Of a DNA stretch of 64,000 nt, positions 11,016 through 21,232 are shown piece after piece. The notes beneath the pieces are model-generated. The model saw nothing but the letters and a program-made list of their open reading frames with translations. It had not been told where the DNA came from and did no database searches. The position numbers and the translations under genes were made by a program. The stretch comes from Pyropia yezoensis (lineage: Eukaryota; Rhodophyta; Bangiophyceae; Bangiales; Bangiaceae): the NCBI GenBank assembly GCA_009829735.1, contig CM020618.1:21127346-21191345 (forward strand), written 5' to 3'. Each line of letters opens with the position of its first letter. The stretch's first letter is position 1.

Positions 11016-13849
11016 GTGGCGGCGGTCGGCGGCGGTGGCCATGGCAGCAACGGGAGCGACAGCTGCCGCGGCGGCGCCCCCCCCCGGCGGCGTGGAGGAG
11101 TTGTGGCGGCCGCCGCGGCGGCCATCACCCCCTCCCTTGCGGTTGTCTTGTCGTCGGTGCTGGTGCCTCCGCACCCGGCCGCGCGCGCCAGCGGCATCGG
11201 CAGTAGGGTCAGTGATGGCGGCTGCGGCGACGGCGGCAGTGACTGTGGCGGCGACGGCGGCGGCGGCGGGAGCGGCGGCGGGGGGGGGTGGTCCGCGGCG
11301 CTTGCGGACGCGACGGCGGCGACGGCGTCCCTGACGGGCGTCCGCGGCGTGGCGGCCGCCCCCATGGCCCGTCTGGTGGGTGCCTTACTCGCCACGGGCG
11401 CCGAGGCGGCCGCTCCACCGCCGTCACTGCCGCGACTGCCGGAGGCAGAGGCGCCGGTTGGCCGTTGAGCAAGGGTGGGTGGCCGCCGCGCTACGCGCCT
11501 GCGGTGCCGGTGGGTGGGCGTTTGTGGGCGCGGCCGCCGTGACGGCGGGGCGGGTGCGGTGGGCGCTGCTGGGGGGGGTGGCCGCCGCCGTGGGAGGTGG
11601 CAGTGGGGGGGTGGGGCAGGTGGCGGACCTGGACTGCCTACACGGCGTGCGGGCGGTTGCGGCGGCCGCCACGGCCGCCCGGTGGCGGCAGTGGGCGGCG
11701 GGCGTGGGTGCCACGGCGGTGGCGGGTGCGGTGACCGTAGCTCCCGTGGGCAGCGGTGGCGCAGAGGACGGTGGCCCGGGGGACCGTGATTGTGACGATG
11801 ACGGCGCCGGTGCCGACGACAATGGGATTGAGGACGTGGACGCCTGGGCGGCGTCCGTACTGAGCCGTCTCGTCCTCCCCGCCACCTCCGACGCCTTCCC
11901 ATCCGGTGCGTGCTGCCGCGGAAGGCGTTGTTGTCGCCCTCTACTCGCTGCTTCCACAGCCGGGAGAGGGGACCGTTGAGCGGCGGCCGTCACCGCCACT
12001 ACTGCCGCCCCCAGCGACGGTGCCGTCAGCAACAGTACCGGCGCGAATATCGCCGCCCTCTCCGTCCCCCCTACCCCCACCGCCATCCCGACCGCCACCA
12101 CCCGGCGCCACCGACGCGCTCGCCCGGCTCCTCGCGCGGGACCCCGCGGCGGGCGTGCGCGCAGCCGCCGCCACCGTGGCCGCGGCGGCCGCCGCGGCCG
12201 TTGCCCCAGCCGCCGCGGGCGCCGTCGCGACGGCAGTGGCCGCCCTTGCCGCCGCCGCCTCCGCCACCACCGCCGCCGCCTCCGCGGTGGGTGGGGCGGC
12301 AGCGACGGCGACCGCCGCGCCGCTGGTGGTGCTCGCCAATCGCCGCCGCGCCGCGCCGAGCGCAGCTGGCGCCGCCGCGCTTGCCGAACTGCTGGCCGCT
12401 GTTGGAGTTCCGGGGAGTGGGGGCGCCGCTATCGCCGCTGCCGCCGCCGCGCCCCCCACAACCTCCCGCGACGCGGTGGCGCTGCGGGTGGCGGTGGCGC
12501 GCGCGCTGGGCGCGCTCGCGGGCACCCCCCGGCAGCTTTGCCCCCCCCCCTCCGCCACCTGGGGAGCAATGCCGGTACCCCCCCCCCGACGCGGGGTGCG
12601 GCGGAGGTAGCGGCGGCACTACGCCCGGCCTTGCCGGCCTCTCCGCGCTCGCCGCCAGCGCTGCCGAGCCAGCCAAGGCGTGGTGGAACGCTGCGGTGGG
12701 CCTCGGCGCGCTGGCGCACGGCGGGCTGCCCCCCGCCTTCGCGGTGGTCGTTGTCGGTGCGCTGTCGGCCGCCGCGTGCGCGCTGACGGCGGGGCAGAGG
12801 GGGCTGCTGGCGGCAGAGGCGGCGGCGATGGGGGAGGGGGGGGGGACGGCGGCGGCCTCGCCGCCCAGGCGGCGTTGGCGGCGGTGACCGCCGCGGCCGT
12901 CGTCACAGGCAGGGGCGGCGGGGGGGGTGGTGGGGGTGGTGGGGGTGGTGGAGGCGCGGCGGGCGCCCCCCCGCATCCCCCCCCAGCGGGTGACAACCCC
13001 ACTCGCGGCGGCGGCGGCGGTGCCGGCGGTGCCGGCGGTGGTGGTCCCGCGTTGGGCGCCACGCGGGCAGGCGCGGCGGCTGCGACGGCCGCCCTGTGGC
13101 TCTTGACCACCCCCTGGGCGACGGTTGGCCGCACCCCCGCCACGGCAGCGGTGTGGGTGGCCGCCCTGGGCCCGCCGCCCGTCGCGGTTGCGGCGGTCGC
13201 CGCGGCAACGGCCGTGGCGCTGGCCGGTCCCTCGTTTGCCATCCCCGCCGCTGCCGCCGGGGGGGGGGGGGGGGGGGGGGTTGGCTGGGGTGGGGGGCGG
13301 GGACGCCCCAGGCGTCACCCGTGCCACCGACGCCACCGACGCCACCGACGCCACTGCCGCTGCCGCTGCTGCCTCGCAGACAGCGTGGGCTGGCGTTGTC
13401 GCAGAGGGGGGCGGGGCAGCCGCCGCCGCCGCGACGGCGCGGCTATCAGCGCTTGTGGGGGGGGGGGACGGCGTGGAGGGGGGGCCGGCTATGGTCGCAA
13501 CCGTGCGGGGGCTTGCCGCCGCGGCCGCTGCATACGAGCGGGCCGAGGAGGGAGGGGGGGGGGGTGTCAGCTGACGATGAGGGGGGTGGGGGGCAGCTGG
13601 CGATGGGGGGGGGCGCGGTTCGACAGGGGAATGGTGAAGGCGGCACCTCGTCTGCCTGGCGGAGTTGCGTGCGGCAGAAGTGACGAAAGGGGCAACGGGC
13701 GGCAGGCGGCATGGCAGCGGTGGCGTCGCCGGCCGCCGCCGCCGGGGGCACCGCGGACAACAGGGTTCGCCCGCGCAGAGGTGGATGCGGTGGTGCTCAT
13801 GACGTCGCACGGCGCCTTTTGGGACGAGAAGGCAGCGGTGTCGGCCTAG
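11016..13849 (+). pseudogene. Alanine-rich alpha-solenoid-like (ARM/HEAT-type) gene, reading frame broken
   Basis: Coding-like protein can be followed from about 11040 to 13849, but only by moving between frames. Segments resemble degenerate ARM/HEAT helices: MARLVGALLATGAEA (before 11460), VEQGWVAAALRACGAGG (from 11464), HPVRAAAEGVVVALYSLL (about 11905), LARLLARDPAAGVRAAA (about 12120), VAVARALGALAG (about 12500), AWWNAAVGLGALAHGG (about 12680), ALWLLTTPWATVG (about 13095) and TARLSALVGGG (about 13440). Frame changes fall near 11400-11460, 11885-11905, the C runs at 12541-12590, the G run at 12834-12845, the 20-G run near 13260-13280, and after 13560. The end at 13849 (DEKAAVSA then stop) is tentative. 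It is either a real gene mis-assembled at homopolymers or a decayed one. The last part, 13570-13849, is the least certain. The opposite-strand proline-rich ORF is its shadow. Confidence 0.45.
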
Positions 13850-14026
13850 GTTGACAAACCTCACATGGTGTATGGGTGCGCCCGCCCGTGGGGTGGGAGG
13901 GGGGTGTGAGTTCTGGCGGCGTCGTAGCGGCCTCGGTGCCTGTCGGGTACAACGCTGGGCGTGACCCGCCTTTATGCGTGACCACGATGTGCATCGGTCG
14001 CCGTCCTTTCCCCTCTGGGCTGCTGC

Positions 14027-14723
14027 TCACGCGGCGATGAACTCAATCCGTACCCCCGCGGCGGTGACCATCATGTGCCGAACACCAAAGCCCTTGAGTT
14101 CCTGCGCGCCAAAGACCACCTCCACGCCCGCCGCCGCCCGAAGGGTGGCCTCGAGGCCGTCCAGCGCAGCGTCGCCGCCGGCCACACGGAGGGCTAGGTG
14201 GTGGAGGCCCGCTGCAGAGCGGCGGTCGTGCGCGGCAGCCCCAGCAGCCGCCTGCCACAGGGTGATCATGGACGTGTTGTCCGTGAGGAAGACCGCGGGA
14301 TAAGTCTGTGAGACGGGGGGCGCGAGGGGGGCGGGGCGGGGGGGGGGGAGCAGCCGCAAGGGGATGGAGTGGGAAAAGGAAAAGCACGCGGCGCGAGTCA
14401 GAGCAGGCATCACGTCGTCCAGGGGTGCCACAGCCGCTGGGGGCGCACTCAGGGGACAGGCCGTGGTCAGTCGGGTTCCAAAAAAACTCCAGTAGACCCC
14501 AAGTGCGCAGCCGCAACGAGCCCAGCCGTCGAGAATCGCACCCGTCCGACAAGGAAAGCGAAGCCCAAGGCGACGAGTGCGCACCTCGCATCACCCAACG
14601 TACGTCGTCAGCGCCCACCTTTGAGAAACCCAACACATCCAAGAAGAAGGCCGTGGCCGCCGATAGGTCGGGGACGGTCAGCCCCACGTGGTGCACACCG
14701 GCAGTGAGCGGCGCCATGACCAT
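14027..14723 (-). CDS. VOC/glyoxalase-fold protein, two exons
   Basis: Exon 1 runs 14723-14604 (40 codons) and exon 2 runs 14305-14027 (92 codons plus stop), giving 132 residues, a normal single-domain VOC length. Exon 1 has the opening strand and helix GVHHVGLTVPDLSAATAFF and LDVLGF. Exon 2 has YPAVFLTD, MITLWQ, GLHHLALRV and a final strand VRIEFIAA. Paired histidines in HHVGL and HHLAL and the glutamate of IEF sit where this superfamily binds metal, so a metal-dependent lyase or dioxygenase activity such as lactoylglutathione lyase or fosfomycin-resistance type is possible. The substrate cannot be told. Splice phase is 0. The gene converges with the solenoid-like gene, with stops about 180 bp apart. 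An extra 5' targeting exon cannot be excluded. Confidence 0.8.
14306..14603 (-). other. Intron of the VOC-fold gene
   Basis: 298 nt with donor GTACGT immediately after codon 40 and acceptor CTCACAG before the ACT codon of exon 2. Without its removal the frame of exon 1 reads into unrelated sequence. With it, the two halves of one VOC domain join with no missing secondary structure. Confidence 0.8.
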
Positions 14724-16174
14724 GAGCGGTTTGGGTGACGGTGACGGTGACGGTGACGAAAGAGGAAGAGGGGGGCGGGGAGACAGGTGGTAAATGGGGG
14801 GGCGGGTGAGGGGGAGGCAGCAAAGGGTGGGCTCGGGAAGGAGGAAATGAACACCAAAGAAGGGATGCGGCTACGGGGTGCAGCGATGGGGGCAGGGAAG
14901 TGGGTCAGGCGGCCACGGACGGCGCAGGTGTGGTTCGAAAGAGCATTGGCCAGCCGGGGCGCGACGGCAGGCCGGAGGGACGGACAAGGCGCAACGGCGG
15001 GCAGAGCGGGAGCACGCAAAGTGAGCTTGCGACAATAGATGGGGCGGAGCGTCGGCAGGCCCAGTGGGACGGGCCCCCAGCGGCGGGCGGCGGGGGTCTG
15101 GCAGCCACGGGCGGTGGAAGCGTGGAGACGTGCCCCGGTGGAAGCGTGGAGACGTGCCTCGCGGCAGGCCCAACACGGAAAAGACAACCAAAGAGATATG
15201 TAGTGGCGCGCGACGGGGTTTGGTGCGACCGCGGGCGTCCACCGCGGCGGCGTGTGAGCAATAAGGGGTGTGGGAGCGAAAGAGGAGGGATGTGGTGGGA
15301 GAAACGTGGGGGGAGGACGGCAGGGATGGATGCGGAGATGGGGTCCCTGAGACTGACGGCTCCGACTGAAACATGGCGGCAATCAAGGAAAGCTTTGATC
15401 AGCGTTCTTTTCACACACAAGAAATGGGTCTGGCTTAAAGATTAGGTGCCCCTAAATTTTAGCTATGACAACTGGAGAGCGGGACTTTTCAAGGGTAAAT
15501 ATATGGACCAAGGGTAGCACTCTACTAGTACCTAAAGGTGGATCTCACGCATTAAGATCGATGGGAACGTCCCACCTTTGACGGCAGTACTGATGAACTT
15601 GTGCCCCCCGCACAGACCCGCTTGGCACACCATTCGAAAGAGGAACTCACGGGCGTTTTTTTTAATGTATGTTCGGCCCACGTACGCTTCCAACTTACTT
15701 CAGCCGTACGTCGAGGAAGAACATCAGGGTATCGTTTTCGTCGTCATTCCGGACTCAGTGTGCAATAAAATCTCGATGTTCTGCGAAAACCAAGTTCTGA
15801 CGATGTCGAAAGGGCGCAATATGGGCTACGAAGCTCGTGTCGAAGTTGCCGCGTCAATGTTGCTCGGGAACCATGCCCAGTGCGGCACTTCAGGCAGTGA
15901 AGCGTCAGTCCGTGCGGCATTTATCGCGCCCCAGATCAGGCGGACAAAAAGTGCAGAAGATCGATGGGGGGCTACATTTCCAACCAGTTGCGCTCCTTTT
16001 TTTTTTTTGAAGATTTCTGGTCGCCCGTCAGGCGGTTCTGTTGCCCGCCCAAACTGTCCCTCGGCTGCCACAGATCTGCTCCACGTCACTGACCGGCGCT
16101 TCTGCCAGACGGGTCTGCCAGCGTGGTCGCGGAACGCCCTCGCGTGAGCGGAGCCTGTGCGGCAACCTGTCAGG
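14724..16174. other. Host spacer, then AT-richer block before the transposase
   Basis: A GAC-GGT hexamer repeat lies near 14738-14757 and a perfect 22-bp direct duplication (GGTGGAAGCGTGGAGACGTG...) at 15113-15134 and 15137-15158. From about 15430 the sequence turns AT-richer, probably the left part of the transposon. An imperfect inverted repeat (AAAGGTGG / CCACCTTT with AGTAC outer arms) spans about 15526-15592. No gene is supported; the plus-strand ORF at 15578-16147 has no recognisable features. Confidence 0.4.
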
Positions 16175-17625
16175 ATGTCGCGTGGTCGCGCGATTGCCGC
16201 ACCGGGAGGGGGTAAGAGGGCTCGGGCACTGCGCAGCATCCACGCTGGAACTGCCGCCGTGGTGCTCAGTGTGCGTGCGTTTTTCGAGCGGGAGATGCGC
16301 AACCGACGTGCGGAGCTGCGCGACCTGCCGGCTGAGCCTACCGCTCTTGCCACGGGGCTGAGCACCGCTTCTGTGAGTCGCGTGTGCAACGACGTTCACG
16401 GAGCGGCCCTGCCCGGGGAGGGTGCCACGGAGACCCGTCGGTCTCCGCGGCGGGTGCCAGCCGAGGAGCTAGCGCGTTTGCGGGAGGCGATCTATTCGCA
16501 GTACCACAACCGCACTCTCCCGACTCTTGACAGCACTCTCGAAGTCCTCTCGGGTGCTGAGGAGACCGGCCCTGATGCGGCTGGCGGCGCCGAGGGCAGT
16601 GGTGGCGAGCGCTATATTTGGACACGTGCTACAGTGCACCGAGCGCTCCAGGACATTGGCTTCTCTTTTAGCCGTGGGCCCAATCACTACGACGTCGCAC
16701 GCGAGAGCCCGTCGGTGCGGCGGCAGCGGAACGACTTCATCGACACAGTGCGGAAGTACCGGGCGGAGTGGCGGACGATCTACTACACGGACGAGACGTG
16801 GCTGAACAAGAACATGACTACCTATTGCAGCTGGAACGATGGCGACACGCGCACCCGCATGAACGTGCCGTCTGGGAAGGGCGCTCGCATCATTGTGGCC
16901 CACGTGGCTCTCGCGAGACTGGGCTCGTGGACGGTGCCGCGTGGGTGTTTGTGGGCAAGAAGAACGGCGGGGACTACCATCCGGAGATGAACTCGGCCTC
17001 GTGGCTGAGATGGTTGGAGGAGTCTGTCCTACCCAAGATCCGTGGCGGTGTTCTCGTGATCGACCGAGCGCCCTACCACATGGTCAGGAACGAGGCCACG
17101 CGCCCTGCCCTGTCTCACTTCCGCGAGGCGGAGTACGCCGATTGGCTGGAGCGGAACGGTCTGGTCCAGGAAGACTGGGGACCTCACTGGCGGACCACGT
17201 GCACGAGGGCGCAGCTGAAGAAGCAGGCGGACGACAACCGACCGGCCGCGCGGTATCTGGTCCAGGACCTGGCTGCTCGCTTTGACGTGGCAGTCTTGAT
17301 TTCGCCCGTCGCGCACCCCGAGCTCAACCCTATTGAAATGGTATGGGGAAGCACCAAGATGTCCCTGAAGCGGGAGAATACTGACTTCTCCCTCGTATCG
17401 CTCCGAGAGTTGGCGGAGGAAGCGTTCGCGAAGATTACGCCTGAGGTGTGGGCGAGATATGAGGACCATGCAATCCGAGTGGAGGGGTACTACCGAAGTG
17501 TGGAAGAGGTGAGTGCCGAGGTTGAGGCGGCATTCAACGAGGGTAGCGACGTGGATGAGATTGAGGTAGGGATTTCTTTGGATGAGGGCAGCGAGGAGGG
17601 GGAGAGCGAGAGTGATCTACCGTGA
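16175..17625 (+). pseudogene. Tc1/mariner-superfamily (IS630-like) DDE transposase, one frameshift
   Basis: The N-terminal part carries a helix-turn-helix-like region (TALATGLSTASVSRVCND) and a second DNA-binding block (TRATVHRALQDIGFSFSRG). The DDE_3 catalytic domain follows: YYTDETW (first Asp at base 16790, residue 206), VLVIDRAPYH (second Asp at 17062) and HPELNPIEMVWG (Glu at 17335). The frame changes by one base between about 16905 and 16920, just after the IIVAHV strand; the downstream frame continues with GSRETGLVDGAAWVF. The protein ends in an acidic tail. The Asp-to-Glu spacing is 90 residues, far above the 34 usual in Tc1. No terminal inverted repeats were found by eye. The frameshift makes it inactive as read, unless it is a base-calling error. 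Confidence 0.8.
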
Positions 17626-17765
17626 GACTGTCAGGTACCAAGCAATTGGTCAAATGTGCCTTCCGGCTATCGTTTGCATCCTCCGTCCTGCATCGTTTCG
17701 ACGACAGTTCCATCGCGGCCTAAACAGACGGACGCACCAATGCACCGTCGCGCGATTGGGGGGGG

Positions 17766-18193
17766 CTACCGCAGCGCGCGCCGCAGCGGCGACGGAAGAG
17801 GGGGCGGCGCGAGGGTCGTGGAAAGGAGGGGCAGCGTGCGAGAGGAGGGGGGGGGCAACGAGCGGGAGGGCACGTCCCGCACGGCCACCACGTCGTCCAA
17901 CACCGGCCGCTCACAGCGGGTGTCGTCGCCGGCACAACCCGACGCCCAGCCGTCGGCGGCGGACGAGTGCACGTCCGTGACGTGCACAAAGGTCGTCAGA
18001 CCGCCAACGGGCGCGGGGGGGGGGGGGGGAGCACCCCGGGCGTGCTGGGCAGCAGCGCGGCATGGTGCAGGCCGCCAAGCAGCGCAAGCGGCGGCAGCCA
18101 CGCGCCTGCGTACAGGGTGGCCAGGAAGAGGAGGGAGCGCAGGGCAGCGGCGGGGGGTGGCGGGCGGGGGGGAGGGCGCGACGGAGGGCGCAT
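17766..18193 (-). pseudogene. 5' fragment of a possible membrane-anchored metallophosphoesterase
   Basis: Starting at the ATG of 18193, a Pro/Arg leader is followed by a hydrophobic anchor (SLLFLATLYAGAWLPPLALL). After a 14-C run (opposite the G run at about 18015-18028), which needs a one-base frame change, comes TTFVHVTDVHSSAADGWAS. Hydrophobic-TDxH is the first metal-binding motif of calcineurin-like phosphoesterases, and TMEM62-like proteins have it shortly after an anchor. The later GD and GNHD motifs are absent, and the frame ends at 17766 next to the transposase region. The gene is therefore truncated, spliced onward, or misread. The A1 retrotransposon starts 118 bp upstream of this ATG. 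Confidence 0.35.
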
Positions 18194-18310
18194 CCGGCTG
18201 CCCCCACGGGGGGCGTCGCAGCAGGGGGGGCACGTGATGGGGGGGGGGAAACGCGCGCCACCGAGGCAGAACGGACGCCACCCAACGCGACACCCGCAGT
18301 CAGTCACCCC

Positions 18311-18673
18311 TGTAGCAATATGGTTGGCCGTATTGTGACCCTAATATTAGGGGGGCTACTTCTAATCCTTAACTTTCAATTTGAGAGTCCGTACTGGTCA
18401 CGGTATCTATAAGTTACGTATGACCAGAGGGACTTGCATCTTGGGGTGGAGGGTAGTTAGTAGTGTCTCCGAGGGTTTATAACGAGGGGGCCAGTGGCGA
18501 ATCCACCGCCGGCCAAGGCAGAACAACAAACCCCTCCCATTTGGGCTCCCATCTTGGTCCCGTGGCTTGCGCTCCAAGGACAGCAACCTTGGCCTCCCGG
18601 TGACGTTGGTGCCGATCCCCCTTGGTGAGTGTTCCCTGAGAGTGGACGTGCGACGGATTCCTATTGTGCTACA
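18311..18673 (+). repeat. A1 5' LTR
   Basis: 363 bp, starts TGTAGCAATATGG and ends ATTGTGCTACA. A TATA-like TTTATAA lies at 18476-18482. Related LTRs occur at 33876, 36732, 56500 and 58326. Confidence 0.93.
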
Positions 18674-18674
18674 T

Positions 18675-18691
18675 TGGTGGAGCAGCAGGGG
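18675..18691 (+). other. A1 primer-binding site
   Basis: TGGTGGAGCAGCAGGGG lies one base after the LTR. It is the complement of a tRNA 3' end reading CCCCTGCTGCTCCACCA. The TCCACCA terminus resembles tRNA-Ala (U70 C71 C72 A73 CCA), but the host tRNA set is needed to decide. The same sequence serves families A and B. Confidence 0.75.
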
Positions 18692-18898
18692 ACGGGTTTC
18701 CGTCACCCTTGTGGTGACGCCGTCTTCGGCCCTGGCACACGGATAGGGATCCGGTCCTTTTCTTGTACTCGTGGTGTTGCGACCTGATCGATTGTGTTGA
18801 GCTTTTACCTGTGACTGTGACCTACTGTTACTCTCCCCAATCTACCCCCTCGCTCTCTTATTCGTGGTGGTCGTTGCGTCGGTTGACTGATTGTGACT

Positions 18899-21232
18899 AT
18901 GTCTACCCAAGAGACGGGGAACGTTCAAGATGACGGATCGGCGTCGACGCCGACTCCGGAGGTGACTACGGGAACCGGGATCGGGAACCCGATCGATAAC
19001 ATTGAGACGCCAATGCTTTCCGGTGCCGGATCGACGTTTGGCACGGCTCGGACGGCAGGAGGCGGGGGCCCGCCTCAACTGTCGTCGACCGACCTCACTC
19101 CGCCGCCTCCTTCACCAGGGGATTCCCTGATGGCATCATTGGCCCGCATCGAGGCCCGGTTCTCCGGGCTCGACGCCCGTCAAGATCGGACGGAGGACGC
19201 AATGGCAGTGTTGATGTCAACACGGCACACGACGGGACCCCGTCGTGTTCCTCCCACACCGGTACGGTTCGAACCGGCCGGTCTACTTTCGGAGTCCACC
19301 AGGGTCAATCCCGGGGTTGCTACTCCTGGACAACCCCCGGACACAATGGGGTATGGGTCCGACTCGTCGGCAGAGTTGGAACGGAGTCACACGGAGCGAT
19401 ACGCTCGGAGCACCCGAAGCGGACTCCGCGGACACGACCCGGCGGATACGTACGCCGGGGGAGAGTCGGTTATTGGGGGAGGGGGTACCCTCTCGCAGTA
19501 CCCCCACGACGAAGGAGGACAGGCAACTCGGGTTCCCGAGGTGCCGACGCCTGAAGTACCATCTTCAGTGGTGGAAGCTATGACCGCGCAGGTAACTGCG
19601 AGCCTACTGAAGCGGATGGAGTCCGATGAGTTCGCTCATCAACTGGCTAAGCGACTGGATATCCAGGACGCTGACACGGAGATCGTCAACGAGGTCTTCC
19701 GGTCGGTTCTTACTCCGGAACGTTATCGTTTGGAGGACCGCTCTACCACCGTATCGGAATCGATGCGTAATACGTCGCATCGGGCGATCCGCTCTATGCA
19801 GACCCTTATGAAGGGAGTCCCTATGTTCGGGGGGCCGAACGGACGCCCGTTGGCAGTCATCGGCTTCTTGACTAGCTTCAAGGCAGCCGCAGACAAGGCG
19901 CTCGTTAACGAGGGGCTGGCCCTGGAGATCCTCCCGTTCTTTGTTGATGAACGGGTGCGAGGCATCCTTCGCCAGGCATCCCCGATGCCGGGAATGAGGG
20001 TCGCGGCCACCCCCATGGATTACCGTGGGATATTGAAGGAGCTGCTGAGCAGCTACCTCAGTGAGGACAAGTGCGAGGACCACTATCGGGCCCTTCGCAC
20101 TGCCACCGCCCAGTCCTGGGAGGATGAGGAGATGTTTGGACGCCGGATCCAAGAGCTCGACTACGAGCTGGGGAAGCTCCTCGGAGAAGGGGAGCTACGG
20201 GCCATCCTGTTCGCAGGAGTACCCAACTACGTGCGGATATCCGCACGGGGCGCCAACACGGCACGGACGAACTTCAGTCGACTGATGCATATGTGCAAGT
20301 CCCTAGGGGACGCCTACCGGGTTCTACACCCGGAGTGTGCCTTGGCCCCGAAGCCCAAGGGTGAGGGAGGCAAGCCCAGTCTTACCCCGGTACCGAGGCA
20401 AGAGAAGGTGGAACGTAAGGCCGCACCAGTACTGGTGGCGACCGAACATACCCCTATTGGTGAGGGTGACCCTCTAGTCGACCAACAGGGCCACCTGTTG
20501 CTACCGGCGACGCCGGTGATTGATGAACATGGTACGGTAGCGTACATCGCCCCGGCTGGAACCCAGTTCCAGGTCAACGAAGGAACGGGACGGCGCGTCC
20601 CGTATGTGCGGACTACGGGGTACTCCCCGGTGACGGGTAACCCTCACCAACCCTTGCCAACATGGGCGGTGCGCACGGAGGCACCCCCGCAGATTGCGGG
20701 CCGACCCAACCGGTTGGGGGAGTCCATGTTCCGGTTGACCCAAGGACCCAAGGCCTACCAGGGAGCAGGCACTCGGGCACCCGAGGGAGGCAACCGTAGC
20801 TACGGGGCTACCCCGATGCGACCTCAAGGGGGGACCGGCACGTCCGGATGTATGTTGTGTGGGGATCCCCAGCACTGGGTGTCTTCCTGCCCACTCATCC
20901 CCGAGGAGTCTCGGCGGGCAGCGGCGCAACGCAAGGCATCCACCGGGGGGTATCCCCCCGAGCACCCGGACCCGCACCGGGTAGGCAGCCAGCTCCAGGT
21001 GGAGTACTGGCCGTCGAGGGGGCACCTCCTCAGCCGGATGTCCCGGCGGACAGCACCCTACCAAGGGCGGGAAACGAGTAAGAGGAAGGATGACCGGGGG
21101 GCGCTGGGGTCACCCAAGCAAGCCACCCCGGAGTACCGCGGGGAAAGCCCCACGGAGAGCGCGGTTGAGCCGACGCCGCATCAACCCCCGGGTACACCTT
21201 CCGGCCCCGACGACACGGCGTCAGGGGATTGA
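18899..21232 (+). CDS. gag: A1 gag polyprotein
   Basis: Structural polyprotein that packages the element RNA. The ATG at 18899 opens 777 codons. A Ser/Thr/Pro-rich N-terminal half is followed by a helical capsid-like region (about residues 250-500: EDKCEDHYRALRTATAQSW and following) and one zinc knuckle of CX2CX4HX4C type at C651, C654, H659, C664. The last 50 or so codons are suspect. A six-C run near 20953 has seven C in the overlapping contig (at about 26059), and the A2 copy supports the longer frame, which stops at the TAA of 21077-21079, nine bases before the pol ATG. So gag probably ends at about 21079, about 727 residues. Confidence 0.88.
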   Translation: MSTQETGNVQDDGSASTPTPEVTTGTGIGNPIDNIETPMLSGAGSTFGTARTAGGGGPPQLSSTDLTPPPPSPGDSLMASLARIEARFSGLDARQDRTEDAMAVLMSTRHTTGPRRVPPTPVRFEPAGLLSESTRVNPGVATPGQPPDTMGYGSDSSAELERSHTERYARSTRSGLRGHDPADTYAGGESVIGGGGTLSQYPHDEGGQATRVPEVPTPEVPSSVVEAMTAQVTASLLKRMESDEFAHQLAKRLDIQDADTEIVNEVFRSVLTPERYRLEDRSTTVSESMRNTSHRAIRSMQTLMKGVPMFGGPNGRPLAVIGFLTSFKAAADKALVNEGLALEILPFFVDERVRGILRQASPMPGMRVAATPMDYRGILKELLSSYLSEDKCEDHYRALRTATAQSWEDEEMFGRRIQELDYELGKLLGEGELRAILFAGVPNYVRISARGANTARTNFSRLMHMCKSLGDAYRVLHPECALAPKPKGEGGKPSLTPVPRQEKVERKAAPVLVATEHTPIGEGDPLVDQQGHLLLPATPVIDEHGTVAYIAPAGTQFQVNEGTGRRVPYVRTTGYSPVTGNPHQPLPTWAVRTEAPPQIAGRPNRLGESMFRLTQGPKAYQGAGTRAPEGGNRSYGATPMRPQGGTGTSGCMLCGDPQHWVSSCPLIPEESRRAAAQRKASTGGYPPEHPDPHRVGSQLQVEYWPSRGHLLSRMSRRTAPYQGRETSKRKDDRGALGSPKQATPEYRGESPTESAVEPTPHQPPGTPSGPDDTASGD

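Noticed and set aside
12071..13864. 597-residue proline/arginine-rich ORF on the minus strand
   Set aside because: It is the complement of the alanine-rich plus-strand coding (GCC/GGC opposite), with no domain or plausible start.
15578..16147. 189-codon ORF upstream of the transposase
   Set aside because: No recognisable domain. It overlaps the AT-richer left flank of the transposon and ends before the transposase start.
18899..21232. Gag-pol programmed +1 frameshift in A1
   Set aside because: The 143-nt overlap depends on one missing C. The second contig and A2 place the gag stop just before the pol ATG.
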